Part shown: positions 21,025 to 31,787 of the stretch, in pieces
Layout: each line of letters opens with the position of its first letter
Position numbering within the stretch: the first letter of the stretch is position 1
Source: Strigamia acuminata
Taxonomy: Eukaryota; Arthropoda; Chilopoda; Geophilomorpha; Linotaeniidae
DNA: 64,000 nucleotides
Direction of reading: 5' to 3'
Assembly: GCA_949358305.1 (NCBI GenBank)
Contig: OX442318.1
Span: forward strand, 15,420,517 to 15,484,516
The notes under the pieces: model-generated
Seen by the model: only the letters and a program-made list of their open reading frames with translations
Database searches by the model: none
What the model was told of the DNA's origin: nothing
Made by a program: the position numbers and the translations under genes

Positions 21025-21507
21025 TGTTGTTTTCCAATGCCAAATAGTCCTCCGTACTCATTACGGATATTTCCTAGTGTTTATCTGCACTAAGCAGCTT
21101 TTTGTATTTATTTTGTCTTTATATAATTATTTATCATTGGGTATAATGCTGCCCACAGCTCAATTGTATTAAGTTGATAATTCTTAACACCAGATGGTGT
21201 CATTGTATATTTTCCTCATTCCAAGATGGCTGCTTGCAGGCTGTGCAAGCATAACCATGTTATCTACACCAAAATGGTCTCAATTTGTAAGTTGTTTTAT
21301 TTTAGAGTAAACATTTATTATTTTTACATTGTGTAGTTGTCTTTTTGCTGCATATAAGCACGTTTTGCGTGCAGCAGCTTAGTTTTTGGCCCGCCATTAG
21401 CGGTATTCGCGTGCGCTCGCCATTACGGCCACGCACTTTGATTTTCGTGCGTGTTTCACGCTTCCACACGGTCTAATTGACCGTTCTGCGCCTCCTCCTC
21501 TGCTACA
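21025..21507 (+). repeat. 5' LTR of D', 483 bp
   Basis: TGTTGTTTTCC...CTGCTACA. Contains the dyad ACACCAGATGGTGT at 21187-21200, CCAAGATGGC at 21221-21230, gtaagt at 21287-21292, and TATAAG at 21353-21358 inside a TGCTGCA/TGCAGCA stem. Its last bases mimic the 3' end of initiator tRNA-Met. Confidence 0.93.
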
Positions 21508-21521
21508 AGTGGTAGCAGAGG
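21497..21521 (+). other. U5/primer-site hairpin of D'
   Basis: CCTCTGCTAC (end of LTR), loop aagtg, GTAGCAGAGG (in the primer site): a perfect 10-bp stem, so the RNA could fold the primer site onto the U5 end. Confidence 0.85.
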
Positions 21522-21527
21522 ATGGTT
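21510..21527 (+). other. Primer-binding site, initiator tRNA-Met (D')
   Basis: TGGTAGCAGAGGATGGTT, 18 nt. One base (A for G at the 13th position) differs from the complement of the tRNA captured at 11121-11186. Confidence 0.92.
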
Positions 21528-21869
21528 GCTATCCTTGCAGCCCACCGAAACCGCTAATTTTATCGTTATTTTCGCGAAATTCGCGAATTTGCGATAAATT
21601 TTCTATTTCCAGATTTCCGCGACGATTTTCGTCTTCAGAACGTTCGCGACGACACGCCGACGTTCTCACGCAGTCTGTGCTACCGGCTCCACGATTTGTT
21701 ATTTAATTTCGCTCGAATTTCCGCGAGTTTCGCGGTTTTCGAAGCGAATTTTGTGTATTTTCAGGTTTTCGCCATTTTCCGACGAGATTCGACGTTGGAA
21801 ACCCGCTTTACACAGCGTGAACGACGATTTGTTAGATATCCCGACCTCGTACACCATGTACGGTCGTTG
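21528..21869 (+). other. Leader of D', left part
   Basis: Untranslated; homologous to the D leader. The dyad GTACACCATGTAC is at 21849-21861, eight bases before the G insertion. No gene seen. Confidence 0.8.
21866..21869. repeat. Target-site duplication of G, left copy (gttg)
   Basis: gttg here and at 50125-50128 flank G. Removing G and one copy restores the D' leader. Confidence 0.85.
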
Positions 21870-22577
21870 TGTGATGATTACAAATCGATAGTTATCAATG
21901 TTCACCATAGATGGCGCTGTTTAACCAACGCGCGTATTTCAAACTCGGTTAAAGACTAAAAAATGTGATAAATAATTATTTAGACACGGTGAATAAAATA
22001 TAACTATTTTATTCGATATAAATTAAGTATTAATTACTTGATGATGTTGATTCTATCGAATCAATATCCACATTATTTACCTGTCGAAGGGAACCAATCG
22101 GACCCTTCTGGACCCCAACTGGGCCCATCTGGACATAGTCATATATTAGGTCCGGACTAGTGACCCACGAATCCGCCGATTCGTACGCTGATTGGCTGTC
22201 GCCAATCTAGTAGTTCTACAGAACTATATAAGCATCAGTTTCTCACTTCCCCCTGGCTTGATTTTGATAACTGAACTTGTATATTGTCTGTAGTTGAATT
22301 GTTATCGTTTGATTTCATTATTCTCTATCGACACATCAGGCCACCTCAGCTCTCCACAGTTAGTATTCATTACTATTTTGTTATTGCTGTTGTAGGGCCT
22401 TTTCGGGAAGGCCAACTCCGGTAATAGACATGCATTCGCATGAAATGGCCCCGTAACGTTAGCCAGCTGTTCTACGGGACAGTAGGACTTCGTACGGTGG
22501 CTTAATATAACGGTCGTATACAGTACGACCTTGCTAAATGAAAGTAGGTCCCTCAGCTAACTGGCCACAGTCCGCTG
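21870..22577 (+). repeat. Left LTR of G, first part
   Basis: Begins TGTGATGATTAC. Contains a TATATAAG box at 22225-22232. Interrupted at cgctg by copia C. Confidence 0.93.
22573..22577. repeat. Target-site duplication of C, left copy (cgctg)
   Basis: Matches 29598-29602. The uninterrupted right LTR has one cgctg at 49076-49080. Confidence 0.95.
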
Positions 22578-23054
22578 TAAAGCGATTTCCTGGCCAAAAC
22601 ATCGGTTAGAAAGGAGTTGACGAGTGTCTAAACAGGTGCGCGACACCGACATGCGTGCGCCATGTTTAATATCACATAAAAGTGTACACGCTTCGAGGCT
22701 AACAACTGCACTCGGAAAAATAGGACAAATCATTGTTGGATTTCAATGATTTGTCCTTTACATTATAAAATAAAAGCAATGACATTCATAATCGATAACT
22801 AAGCAATAATAACAATACAGGACTCGCTCTTTTGAGCAGACGATGTTATCAGCGCATGCTGCTAAATGGAAACGTTCAACCGCGGTACAGAACCAGCATT
22901 AATAAAAATCGAGATCGATTGAACGCGACATCGAGACATTAAATAGCAGCACATTCATTACACATATCCGGAAAGTGTGTAATGTAAATATTCACAAACT
23001 ATACAATATGGCGACAAACAACCAAACACACAATATTTCCACCACAACTCAATA
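22578..23054 (-). repeat. 3' LTR of C, 477 bp
   Basis: In element orientation runs from TATTGAGTTG to CGCTTTA. The ends are TA...TA, not TG...CA; both LTRs and the duplication agree on this boundary. Confidence 0.93.
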
Positions 23055-23065
23055 TATCCCCCTTT
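23055..23065 (-). other. Polypurine tract of C
   Basis: AAAGGGGGATA on minus, directly before the LTR. Confidence 0.85.
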
Positions 23066-23071
23066 GTTTGG

Positions 23072-26000
23072 TTATTTGCGCCTTACAAATAAATGCTCAC
23101 ACAAGGTGTTAAGTCTGGGCTTGGGTAACCATTTGGTCATCACATCGGCGACATTCAGGGCCCCTGGAATATGCTTAATAGCAAACGTTCCGCGCTCAAA
23201 CCAGTCCCTGAGGAAATGAAGCTTTACGTCGATATGTTTATTCGCCCTATTCTCTATTCGGTTTTTGGCGTATTGTATCGCGGGCATACTGTCCGCGTAC
23301 ACGCATGGGGTGTTCCGATTGATGCTGAACATGATGTCGGCATCGTAAAGCCTCTCTAGCCATATAATCTCCTTTACGCCATCGACCACGGCCAGAAATT
23401 CACTCTCCATGATCGATAACGCAGTCATTGACTGCTTATGGCAGTTCCACATGATCGGAACGCCACCCAAATAGACTATGTGACCCCCGAAGCTTCTCCT
23501 TTTGTCTGCATCGAGGGCAAACGACGCGTCGGTATACACAGTTAGATTATCATTTCGGCAATTGGAAAGATTAATCATATAATCCGACGTATTTGCCAGA
23601 TATCGCAAAATTTGCAATAACATACTAATGTGACGCGTCGAATGTTTCTCATTGTATTGTGAGAGGACAATGACCGAGAACAGGATGTCTGGCCTTGTCC
23701 TGCTCGCCAAGAACAAGAGACTTCCCACTAAGTTGCGATAGGGGAAAGTGGAATCAACCCGCTCCTTTTCCGTCACGCCCTGAATAATCGTTCCTGGCGT
23801 CCCAGGTACTCTAATCCGAAGGCATGAGTCGACCCCATACAACTTACAAAGCTTTTCTATGTATGCCCTTTGATGGATCCTAATTTGGCCCCCAGACCTA
23901 TCAAAGGCTATGCCTAACAAGAGGGTCACGGGACCCAAATCAACCGTGTCAAAGGATTCCCTAATCCATCGAACAACGCATTCCTCGACGTAGTCATCCT
24001 TGGAGAAGAGAACTATGTCGTCCACGTAAAAGATAAGAATTGCGTCGTTGTCTAACGCATAAACACAGTTAAGACCCAACAAGGGCACAAATCCCAGTTG
24101 GAGTAGACGGTCGTGGAGGGCTTGGTACCACATCCGTCCACTCTGATGTAGTCCATATAATGACTTCAACAGCATCCAACACTTATGTTGGTTTTCGGCT
24201 GTTCTGTAGCCCTTGGGAATCTCCATGAATTGGACCTTATCAAGGTCCCCGTACAAGTACGCGGCCTTGATGTCAAGGTGGACATCTCTCCAACCTTTCA
24301 GTATCACCAAGGTACAGAAAAACACTATAACGAGGACGAAATTGACTACGGGGGAAAATACCTCCGTAAAGTCAATGCCCGGCCTCTGCTTGAAGCCTTG
24401 TGCTACCAAGCGAGCCCGGTAGCGCGCGACTGCACCCGACTGGTCCCTTTTCATTTTATAAATCCATTTTGATCCCAAAAGCAACTCTCCTTCGGGCTTA
24501 TCAATTTCTTTATAGACAGTTCGATCGTCGAAGATATCTGTCTCTTCTTTCATCGCCTTTTCCCAGTCCCGTTTGTTGGTGTGCCTCATTGCCTCCTCGT
24601 AGGTATCAGGCTCTACGGCACAGAAACCGGCAAAAGGGAGTTCGGGTTCTTCACCCTCTAAGGTTTTGAAGTCAAAAAGATCTGGGTCGTAGTGGTAACC
24701 CTCTGCGTCGCACCATCGCGCAACGTCAGTCCGACTTCTAAGTTTGTCTTCATTGGGCGAGAAATAAACCACATCAATTTTCCCAGCCGTTGCCCCGGCT
24801 TTCCGGACAGACTGGACCCGTCTCCACTTAGTCATATCCAGCGGCAGCGACAAAGGATCTTTGACCTTCTTTCCCTTTTTGCCCGAACCACGACGAGCTT
24901 GTATCGTAGGAGGAAGATCAACCTCCTCATCGTCGTCAGGATAAACATTGAAGTAATTCTCGCCATCGCCGTTATCCCCCTTCGCCCCACCAATTTCTTC
25001 AACTGGATTATCCCCAGCACCAGCATCCCCAACCAAGTCACCTTCAACAGTTTCTATCGCAGGCTGTTGTATCGCTTGTTTTACAAGCGGCCTCAATTCA
25101 GGTCTGAAAACAGGCTTTGGGGTTGTGGGTAAAGGAGGCTTCTCCTTCGGAACCGGGGGTTCAACAGGGGGCGGAATAGGAGGTGGTAGTGCCTCTTGCA
25201 CTTCCTCAACAATTTCAGGGATAGGGGCAACGGAATCATCATCATCTCCCTCGGTGTCCGAGGAAGAATCCCCAAAATGTTTGAATTGGCCACCCTGCGG
25301 TTGCTTGATGGGCTGTTGTAGCCGTTTGCCAATCTCATACCAATATGAGTCTTCGAAAATTCGGACATGTTTGGACGCAAAAACTTGATTCCGTACAGGA
25401 TCCCAAACCCTGTAGCCCCTAGTTGATATTGCGTATCCAATGAGTGCTCCCGCCCAAGCCCTTCCTTCCAGTTTGCCCTTTCTGACCTGGGACGGGATAT
25501 GTACAAATGTCTTCGACCCAATACACCTGATGTGTCGCAAAGACAATTTCTTGCCGAAAAACACGGTATAGGGCACTTTTCCTCCAAGCCCTTCATGGGG
25601 GAATCGGTTCTTTAAGTAAACTATGGTCGTCGCTAATTCAGCCCAAAGGGGATAGGGGAAATCATTTTCCAACATTAAAGCTCTGACGCCACCGACAATG
25701 GTACGGTTTGCACGTTCTGCAACAGAATTCATTTCCGGGCTATATGTATTCGTACGAATACATTTCAAACCAATTTTGGATGCATAATCATCCCAATTCC
25801 GCGAAATAAATTCTCCTCCATTATCAGTTTTAATGCATTTCACTTTCCGTGATGTCGTTCTTTCGACTTCCGTCAACCAACGTTTAAAATGGCCCAAAAC
25901 TTCCCCTTTGGTCTTCATCGTTATGATCCACATATAACGTGAATAATCATCAACCAATATAAAGTAAAAATTAGCCCCACCCAAGGAAGTAGCTTGTGAT

Positions 26001-27919
26001 GCCCCCCAAACATCCATGTGCACTAAATCTAATACTCCCTTAGTGGAAATGGTAATTATCGGGGGAAAACTCGCCCTAGTGCTCTTAGCACGGGCACATG
26101 CGTCACAAGTGGATAATTCTTTGTTAGACAAATTGATCCCAAAAACGTCCTCGGATTCGGTTAATTTAATAATGCCTTTAGCATTATGGTGGCCCATTCT
26201 GGAATGCCACGTGTCCATACTCTGGGATATTTCTTTCTTTCTCATTTTGATCCCAGTATCCCCGCTTTTGTTAACTTTCGCAGTCGCATTAGCTTCGGGA
26301 ACAATAGCAGGAGGTGTCTGAACCTCATTCACTGTTTTCTGTAAATTAATCGCCGCAGGCGCATTCGCTTTGGTTGGCTCGCTTACTTGCGTACTCAAAT
26401 TAGATGCGGATTTTCCCATATCCGGCTTACAGAAACTTTTTAGTAAAGCTGACTTAAAATCTAAAATGGTTAGTAGCGGTTGTACAAATTTTTCATCCTT
26501 CACGGATGATTTGATTAAATCGAGGACAGCAGCTGTATCCTGTTGCGCAGTTAATGCAGCTGTGTTTACAGAATTAACCTCGACCCGGCAGTTGACTTTG
26601 TACAGCCTGTCGCTAGTCCGAACTGCCGAAATCAATGGTTCCTCGATTTTATCTTTGAAAATACTCATCTTCCCATCTTTAACAATTGTGCACAACCCAG
26701 CCTCATCGGTGCGCCCGAGCGAAATAAGGTTTTTCCGAAAATTCGGTGCGAAGAATACATTCGTCAAAGTTATTTTCCTCGTTCTTTGTCCATAGAGCGA
26801 AGTGAGGACGATGTTGCCCACACCTTCAATCTTCGATTTTCCTTCTCCTTGTAGAACGCTGAAGTTAGACAACGGTTTGAAGTTTGAAAACCAATTCCGG
26901 TTGAAGGAAAAGTGGTCGGTCGCTCCCGTGTCCACGTACCACTGTGAATCGTAGTTTCCGTGCGACACAAGAGATAAGGGCACTGTGGGCTTCTCTTCCG
27001 ACACCGCAGAATACAAAGTGTAGGGCTCATCTGTATAGGGGTCCAGTTGTGTGAGATTTGCTCTCTGTGGACCCCCTCTGCCTCGTCCTTTGCCACGGGT
27101 GCCTCCACGATTCAATTGGGCTGGCGAGCCAGCGCTGGCGGGGAAAGTCCCTTGCTGTTTCGGCGGCGATGGGCACTCCCTGGCGAAGTGTCCCGACCCA
27201 CCGCAAGTAAAACATGTTCCACGCGAAGTTCCGGGGGAATTTGGGGTTTTTCCACGAGGTTTCCATTTCCCTTTAGTATAGAAAGCGGTAGTATTGTCTG
27301 CCAATACAGGTGGGACGCCAAATTCATTGGTCTGTTCATAAAGGCGATTGTACTCGCCAAGTAAACGTTCTTTAACGTTTTTCGCTGTGAATTCCGTATC
27401 CGACCAGTGATACGCGGTCTGTTTCACAGCCTCGTATTGTGGGGGCAGAAGATCTAAATATTGGAATGCCTGGAATTCATCGGTGACCTCAATTTTAACG
27501 TCCTTCAGTTCGACGATTTTGCGGTCGACCCGCCCGGTGAAAACTAGCATTTCCTCATTATCTCGAAGTTTCATGTTGAGGAATTCACGTCGCAACCGAG
27601 CACGACGTGCCCTCGTCGTCGGTTGATAAGCGTCCTTTAGGGCTTCCCAAACTTTCGCAGCGGTGGGGCAGGCAACAGCTATCACTTGCTGCGGCTCAGC
27701 GCAACTCATGCAGATAGTGGACATTGCCTTGTCCTCTCGAGCGTTAAACTCTCGCTTCTCTTTTGCAGTGGCTGTTGCAGCCAGTGGTGGCTCAGAGCCA
27801 CTAACATGTCCCCAAACGCCGTTGTATTTGAGCAATAACTGGACCTGCACGGACCAGGTGGCATAGTTCGTGCCATCGAGCTTTTTAATATCCTTGTAAT
27901 CGTCGTGCTTTGAAGCCAT
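23072..27919 (-). CDS. Copia gag-pol polyprotein of C
   Basis: Intact polyprotein of about 1,615 residues. Start chosen at MASKHDDYKD because E begins MASYDRHDDYKD at the same place; eight upstream codons are open but not conserved. In order: UBN2-like gag; CCHC knuckle CFTCGGSGHFARECP (about 245); protease WYVDTGATDH (about 330); integrase WHSRMGHHN...CDACARAK (about 573-610), MDVWG, IKTDNGGEF (about 696), NSVAERANRT (about 731); acidic and proline-rich linker; RT SKWIYKM (about 1151) and FYVDDIVLF (about 1298); RNase H VYTDASFA (about 1460) and SIMESEF. No stop or frameshift; it could be active. Confidence 0.95.
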   Translation of the reverse strand: MASKHDDYKDIKKLDGTNYATWSVQVQLLLKYNGVWGHVSGSEPPLAATATAKEKREFNAREDKAMSTICMSCAEPQQVIAVACPTAAKVWEALKDAYQPTTRARRARLRREFLNMKLRDNEEMLVFTGRVDRKIVELKDVKIEVTDEFQAFQYLDLLPPQYEAVKQTAYHWSDTEFTAKNVKERLLGEYNRLYEQTNEFGVPPVLADNTTAFYTKGKWKPRGKTPNSPGTSRGTCFTCGGSGHFARECPSPPKQQGTFPASAGSPAQLNRGGTRGKGRGRGGPQRANLTQLDPYTDEPYTLYSAVSEEKPTVPLSLVSHGNYDSQWYVDTGATDHFSFNRNWFSNFKPLSNFSVLQGEGKSKIEGVGNIVLTSLYGQRTRKITLTNVFFAPNFRKNLISLGRTDEAGLCTIVKDGKMSIFKDKIEEPLISAVRTSDRLYKVNCRVEVNSVNTAALTAQQDTAAVLDLIKSSVKDEKFVQPLLTILDFKSALLKSFCKPDMGKSASNLSTQVSEPTKANAPAAINLQKTVNEVQTPPAIVPEANATAKVNKSGDTGIKMRKKEISQSMDTWHSRMGHHNAKGIIKLTESEDVFGINLSNKELSTCDACARAKSTRASFPPIITISTKGVLDLVHMDVWGASQATSLGGANFYFILVDDYSRYMWIITMKTKGEVLGHFKRWLTEVERTTSRKVKCIKTDNGGEFISRNWDDYASKIGLKCIRTNTYSPEMNSVAERANRTIVGGVRALMLENDFPYPLWAELATTIVYLKNRFPHEGLGGKVPYTVFFGKKLSLRHIRCIGSKTFVHIPSQVRKGKLEGRAWAGALIGYAISTRGYRVWDPVRNQVFASKHVRIFEDSYWYEIGKRLQQPIKQPQGGQFKHFGDSSSDTEGDDDDSVAPIPEIVEEVQEALPPPIPPPVEPPVPKEKPPLPTTPKPVFRPELRPLVKQAIQQPAIETVEGDLVGDAGAGDNPVEEIGGAKGDNGDGENYFNVYPDDDEEVDLPPTIQARRGSGKKGKKVKDPLSLPLDMTKWRRVQSVRKAGATAGKIDVVYFSPNEDKLRSRTDVARWCDAEGYHYDPDLFDFKTLEGEEPELPFAGFCAVEPDTYEEAMRHTNKRDWEKAMKEETDIFDDRTVYKEIDKPEGELLLGSKWIYKMKRDQSGAVARYRARLVAQGFKQRPGIDFTEVFSPVVNFVLVIVFFCTLVILKGWRDVHLDIKAAYLYGDLDKVQFMEIPKGYRTAENQHKCWMLLKSLYGLHQSGRMWYQALHDRLLQLGFVPLLGLNCVYALDNDAILIFYVDDIVLFSKDDYVEECVVRWIRESFDTVDLGPVTLLLGIAFDRSGGQIRIHQRAYIEKLCKLYGVDSCLRIRVPGTPGTIIQGVTEKERVDSTFPYRNLVGSLLFLASRTRPDILFSVIVLSQYNEKHSTRHISMLLQILRYLANTSDYMINLSNCRNDNLTVYTDASFALDADKRRSFGGHIVYLGGVPIMWNCHKQSMTALSIMESEFLAVVDGVKEIIWLERLYDADIMFSINRNTPCVYADSMPAIQYAKNRIENRANKHIDVKLHFLRDWFERGTFAIKHIPGALNVADVMTKWLPKPRLNTLCEHLFVRRK

Positions 27920-29100
27920 CACGACGACACCAGGAAAATGCACAATAATAATTGGTTATGCACAGAGAGAACACAATTTCGGAATTTATTCCGCACACAC
28001 ACTTCACAGGAGCACTTAATCACACAATGCACAATTGTCTCTAGTCCCAAAAACCAAAAAGGAAGGCGAAAATACAGTTTCAACCCGGGGAATCTCAATA
28101 AGTGAGATTGGAAAACCTTGACTGGCAATCCACCAACTCTTCCGTCCGACCTCCTGGGGTCGCGGGATGGTTGGGGGCCCTGGATAAGCCCAGCCAAGAA
28201 TACAGTGCTACGTGCCCGACTGGACGTAGGGTAGCACCGAATCTAACAAGGGACCAACAACAAAAACTTAAAACTATACAGAGTTTCACGAAAGTATGCA
28301 AATAAATCAAAACAGTCTAGATGTGAAGTTGGCCAATTACGGGATCCTTGCGCCGTAATCGGTTCCCACGGTGTGTTCAACGTCGGCTTCACGTGTCGAA
28401 TTAACTCACACGCACGCCGGGGTGCTAATGTGAGGAGAAACCCTCTCAACTGGTGCACCCTGCGTGCAAAACCAGGGTTTCCTCTTGAAATCGTCGTTGC
28501 GCACGTCCGCGCCTTCGTAATTCCACGTCGGGTGTAAATCACGGCTCTTCGTGCTAAATATGGCTGTGTACGTGGACTTACACGTAAACACAGCTCCAAA
28601 ACGAATATTCACCGTCGATGGCGATGAAAAACGATCAAAATGGTCGCCACAGAACAAATCTTCGTCCTCGACGATCCTACGACAAATATCGGTCGTTTTG
28701 CGTCGAAACTCCGTCGTGTCGACGTGAATGGGCGTCGTCTCGCTGGCAATACTGATTGCCTCGGCAAAATAACGTCGTGTTGGCGTGTATCGGTTCAGAT
28801 GCACGTCTGGGCTGCGATTCGCTTCACGGCCGAATCCAAAATGGCCGCCGCAGGAGAATTTCACAACGACGTCGGAAAAAGTGCTTATTTCGCACAGAAA
28901 AATTTCGAAATAAAGCTGCTTACACACTAAAATGTCCGTAGTAATGTCCGCACACGTTGCCGATCGTTTCCAATCGATTTGGCGAAGAAAATCCGTCTGC
29001 GTCGGTCGGTTCGCGTTTGCGGCGAAGTCGGGCGACGTCTTGGCTTCGTCTCGCGTCCAAAAAGGTCGGAAATCCTTTACAAACTGGTCAGGCCGTCGAG
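27920..29100 (-). other. 5' leader of C
   Basis: About 1.2 kb, untranslated. Contains the dyad GCACGCCGGGGTGC at 28412-28425 and a segment near 28080-28250 shared with the E leader (cccggggaatctcaataagtg). A 244-codon frame on minus (28406-29140) crosses the primer site and is not credible. Confidence 0.75.
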
Positions 29101-29118
29101 AACCACCCTCTGCTACCA
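29101..29118 (-). other. Primer-binding site, initiator tRNA-Met (C)
   Basis: TGGTAGCAGAGGGTGGTT on minus: 18 nt exactly complementary to the tRNA copy captured at 11121-11186 (positions 59-76). Confidence 0.95.
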
Positions 29119-29120
29119 TA

Positions 29121-29597
29121 TAAAGCGATTTCCTGGCCAAAACATCGGTTAGAAAGGAGTTGACGAGTGTCTAAACAGGTGCGCGACACCGACATGCGTG
29201 CGCCATGTTTAATATCACATAAAAGTGTACACGCTTCGAGGCTAACAACTGCACTCGGAAAAATAGGACAAATCATTGTTGGATTTCAATGATTTGTCCT
29301 TTACATTATAAAATAAAAGCAATGACATTCATAATCGATAACTAAGCAATAATAACAATACAGGACTCGCTCTTTTGAGCAGACGATGTTATCAGCGCAT
29401 GCTGCTAAATGGAAACGTTCAACCGCGGTACAGAACCAGCATTAATAAAAATCGAGATCGATTGAACGCGACATCGAGACATTAAATAGCAGCACATTCA
29501 TTACACATATCCGGAAAGTGTGTAATGTAAATATTCACAAACTATACAATATGGCGACAAACAACCAAACACACAATATTTCCACCACAACTCAATA
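29121..29597 (-). repeat. 5' LTR of C, 477 bp
   Basis: Same boundaries and sequence as 22578-23054. Two bases (TA) separate it from the primer site. Confidence 0.94.
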
Positions 29598-29602
29598 CGC
29601 TG
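29598..29602. repeat. Target-site duplication of C, right copy (cgctg)
   Basis: Second copy of the 5-bp target. Confidence 0.95.
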
Positions 29603-30646
29603 CAGGATGGTTGTTGTAAACAGCCCACGCAGGTTCCCGTCTTTCTACGATTGGTCCTTCCGCTCGTTAAAAAGTCGGTAAAGGCTTAATGCACAGGTAA
29701 CACGCCGGGTTGGTAGCCCGTGAGTAATATCTAAAGATGTTGCGATAAAACAACTACCTGGATAATGGTAATCCAACGGCAGTGGCCAAATAATATTTTA
29801 CCCGGTGCTCGATCTGCTGATCCCGCCATCGTAAGGCATGCTGGCGGATGGAGGTGTCAAAACCTCCCGCGATGGTTCTCTCGACCGTCGTGACGGTCCC
29901 CGCCCCATCGTACCCTCCGGGTTAGTAACCCGTGAACGATATATAAAATATATCGTGTTAAACAAATTACTCGGGCATTGGTAATCCTGTATTGGCAATA
30001 TCTTTTAAACCCGGTAAGTCCATAGAAATGTTTACCTGGTGGTTGGTACCACCGATAGCGAATTAAAGCGTACAATTAAATACTCGGCGCCCGATCACGA
30101 GATCTTGTCGTCGTAAGGCATGCTGGCGGATGGAGTCTCAACAACTCCCGCGACGTTCTCTCAATTGTCGTGACGGTCCCCGCCCAATTAATATTTATAC
30201 AACAATGCATTTGTTGTATTCCACTAATTACTTTATTTTTATTCATTTGGAACATGGAATATTCTGCTGAATATTCCTACTTATGCGAAGGACTCTTCGC
30301 ATTGTTAGATACTCGAGCTGCGGACCAAATACGTCTCCGTAGCAATGTTTGTGACGATGCCGCAAGTCAGCCGTATCCCTCTGGCTTCGCCCGGATCCTC
30401 AACCAGTTGATGCCGCCCGTTTACACGCGTGAAGAACCCATTTTTGTTGTCCTTAATATTTAGTAATAAATATGTTATGTCACACCAAAACTGTAAGTTA
30501 TTTCTATTCGATCAAGTGCCATGTTTGTAAAGACTTCCGTAGCTTATCTCGGTTAGGTTGTTGCTATTCCTAGCAACGTCTTGTATAAACCGATTAGTTA
30601 TCTATCTTAAATGGCTATTAAATCAGCCAAAAGTAGAATCGTCACA
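29603..30646 (+). repeat. Left LTR of G, second part
   Basis: Resumes at caggatgg and ends AGAATCGTCACA. Holds a diverged internal duplication (about 29706-29905 and 29918-30187) and gtaagt at 30493-30498. A 97-codon frame (30170-30463) has no recognisable protein and is probably chance. Confidence 0.93.
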
Positions 30647-30648
30647 AG

Positions 30649-30666
30649 TGGAGGTTCTACCGAGAT
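30649..30666 (+). other. Primer-binding site of G, probably tRNA-Gln
   Basis: TGGAGGTTCTACCGAGAT, two bases after the LTR. It fits the complement of an animal tRNA-Gln 3' end (recalled as ...ATCTCGGTGGAACCTCCA) with one mismatch at the tenth base. Confidence 0.65.
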
Positions 30667-31787
30667 AGGCTGCAAAATTCAAATAAATTTTGAAGTTTTT
30701 CGTGTGTTTGTGAGAATTCGGAAATGTGCTTACGGTGATAAAATTTCAAATGAAATTTTTTGGTGTGTAAAATGAGTTTCGAACGAAATTTATATTTGTG
30801 TTTAATATATTTTATTCTGTTTTAGAACTTCTCGCAAGAAAACAAGTGTAATTCACTTTATTCCGATTTTCCGTCGGAGAAATTATGCGTTTTAACAAAA
30901 CTAATAATTTCTACCGCGTGGTCAGGCCTAAAGGCCCAAACCCCGAGAGTAGGAGTCTTGCCCGAACTTGTTGAAGTTGGTTCCGCCCGGGTAACATCAT
31001 TTTGTCGTCGACAATCTGACAAAACCACGCGGTCGGGCCTAATTTTGAAAAGTTGACTTCTGATGGAACTCTTAAAGAATTCTATCAATCTAACAGTTGT
31101 TTTAAATTTTTAGACTATTCCTTTATATGTATTTTGCTTGAGACTTCAAGTTAAACCTAAATTTATTTGCCTAAATAAATTAGAAAGAAAATTGACGATT
31201 TCCGAAGGAATTAAAATTTATATTTTATTTCAAAGTGGTTTACCTTATTTTACAGACTTGATCTACATTAAAATGTTGGTTAAAAATCGTGATCTCAAGC
31301 CATTGAAATCGAATTTTACGAATGGAATACCATTCGAATTTTAGCGAAGAAGAATTCTCGCTGTTGTGTTGCTTAGCAACCCGTGTTGTGCAGAAAAGCC
31401 GTCGATTCAAACGAATTGGCGCGTCTTTTGAAATTACGAGTTTTAAGACTTTAAAAATTCCATAAAGGTGATCATTCATTTATTAATAAATGCGGTGATA
31501 TTTTAAAATATTTTAAGATGTATCCATTTTGTTTGGTGACTACGTCATAACACTGGAATCTGTCAAGATTACGGTTCCACGAACTTGATGATTTCCACCA
31601 ATCTCGGACGAGATTGGACTCTCGCGAGACTAGCGTTGATACTTGACCAATCAGAGAGGTGTATCGAAGTACCTTTACTTCCTTTCGAGCTAGTGTGACC
31701 ACTGCTTCGTTTGCGATCCTCCTGAACGTTTGCAACTTCATCGTTATCTCTCAGACTTAGGAAATTTTCTTAGTTTTAAGTTTAGTT
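30667..31787 (+). other. 5' leader of G
   Basis: 1.1 kb of AT-rich untranslated sequence. A stretch near 31360-31420 (cttagcaaccc...tgcagaaaagccg) resembles one near 48178-48220 before the right LTR (cttagcaaccggg...tgcagagaagccg), a diverged direct repeat. No gene seen. Confidence 0.7.

Larger units (their letters stand above)
22578..29597 (-). mobile_element. Copia C, complete, inside the left LTR of G
   Basis: 7.0-kb element with 477-bp LTRs at 22578-23054 and 29121-29597, an 18-nt initiator-tRNA primer site, one uninterrupted gag-pol frame, a PPT, and a perfect 5-bp duplication. It is related to E rather than to A or D (CFTCGG knuckle, DTG protease). Confidence 0.95.

Noticed and set aside
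28406-29140. 244-codon frame in the leader of C
   Set aside because: It crosses the primer-binding site and the LTR edge, has no counterpart in E, and no recognisable protein.
30170-30463. 97-codon frame in the G LTR (also 49648-49941)
   Set aside because: Present in both LTR copies only, and no known domain; probably chance.
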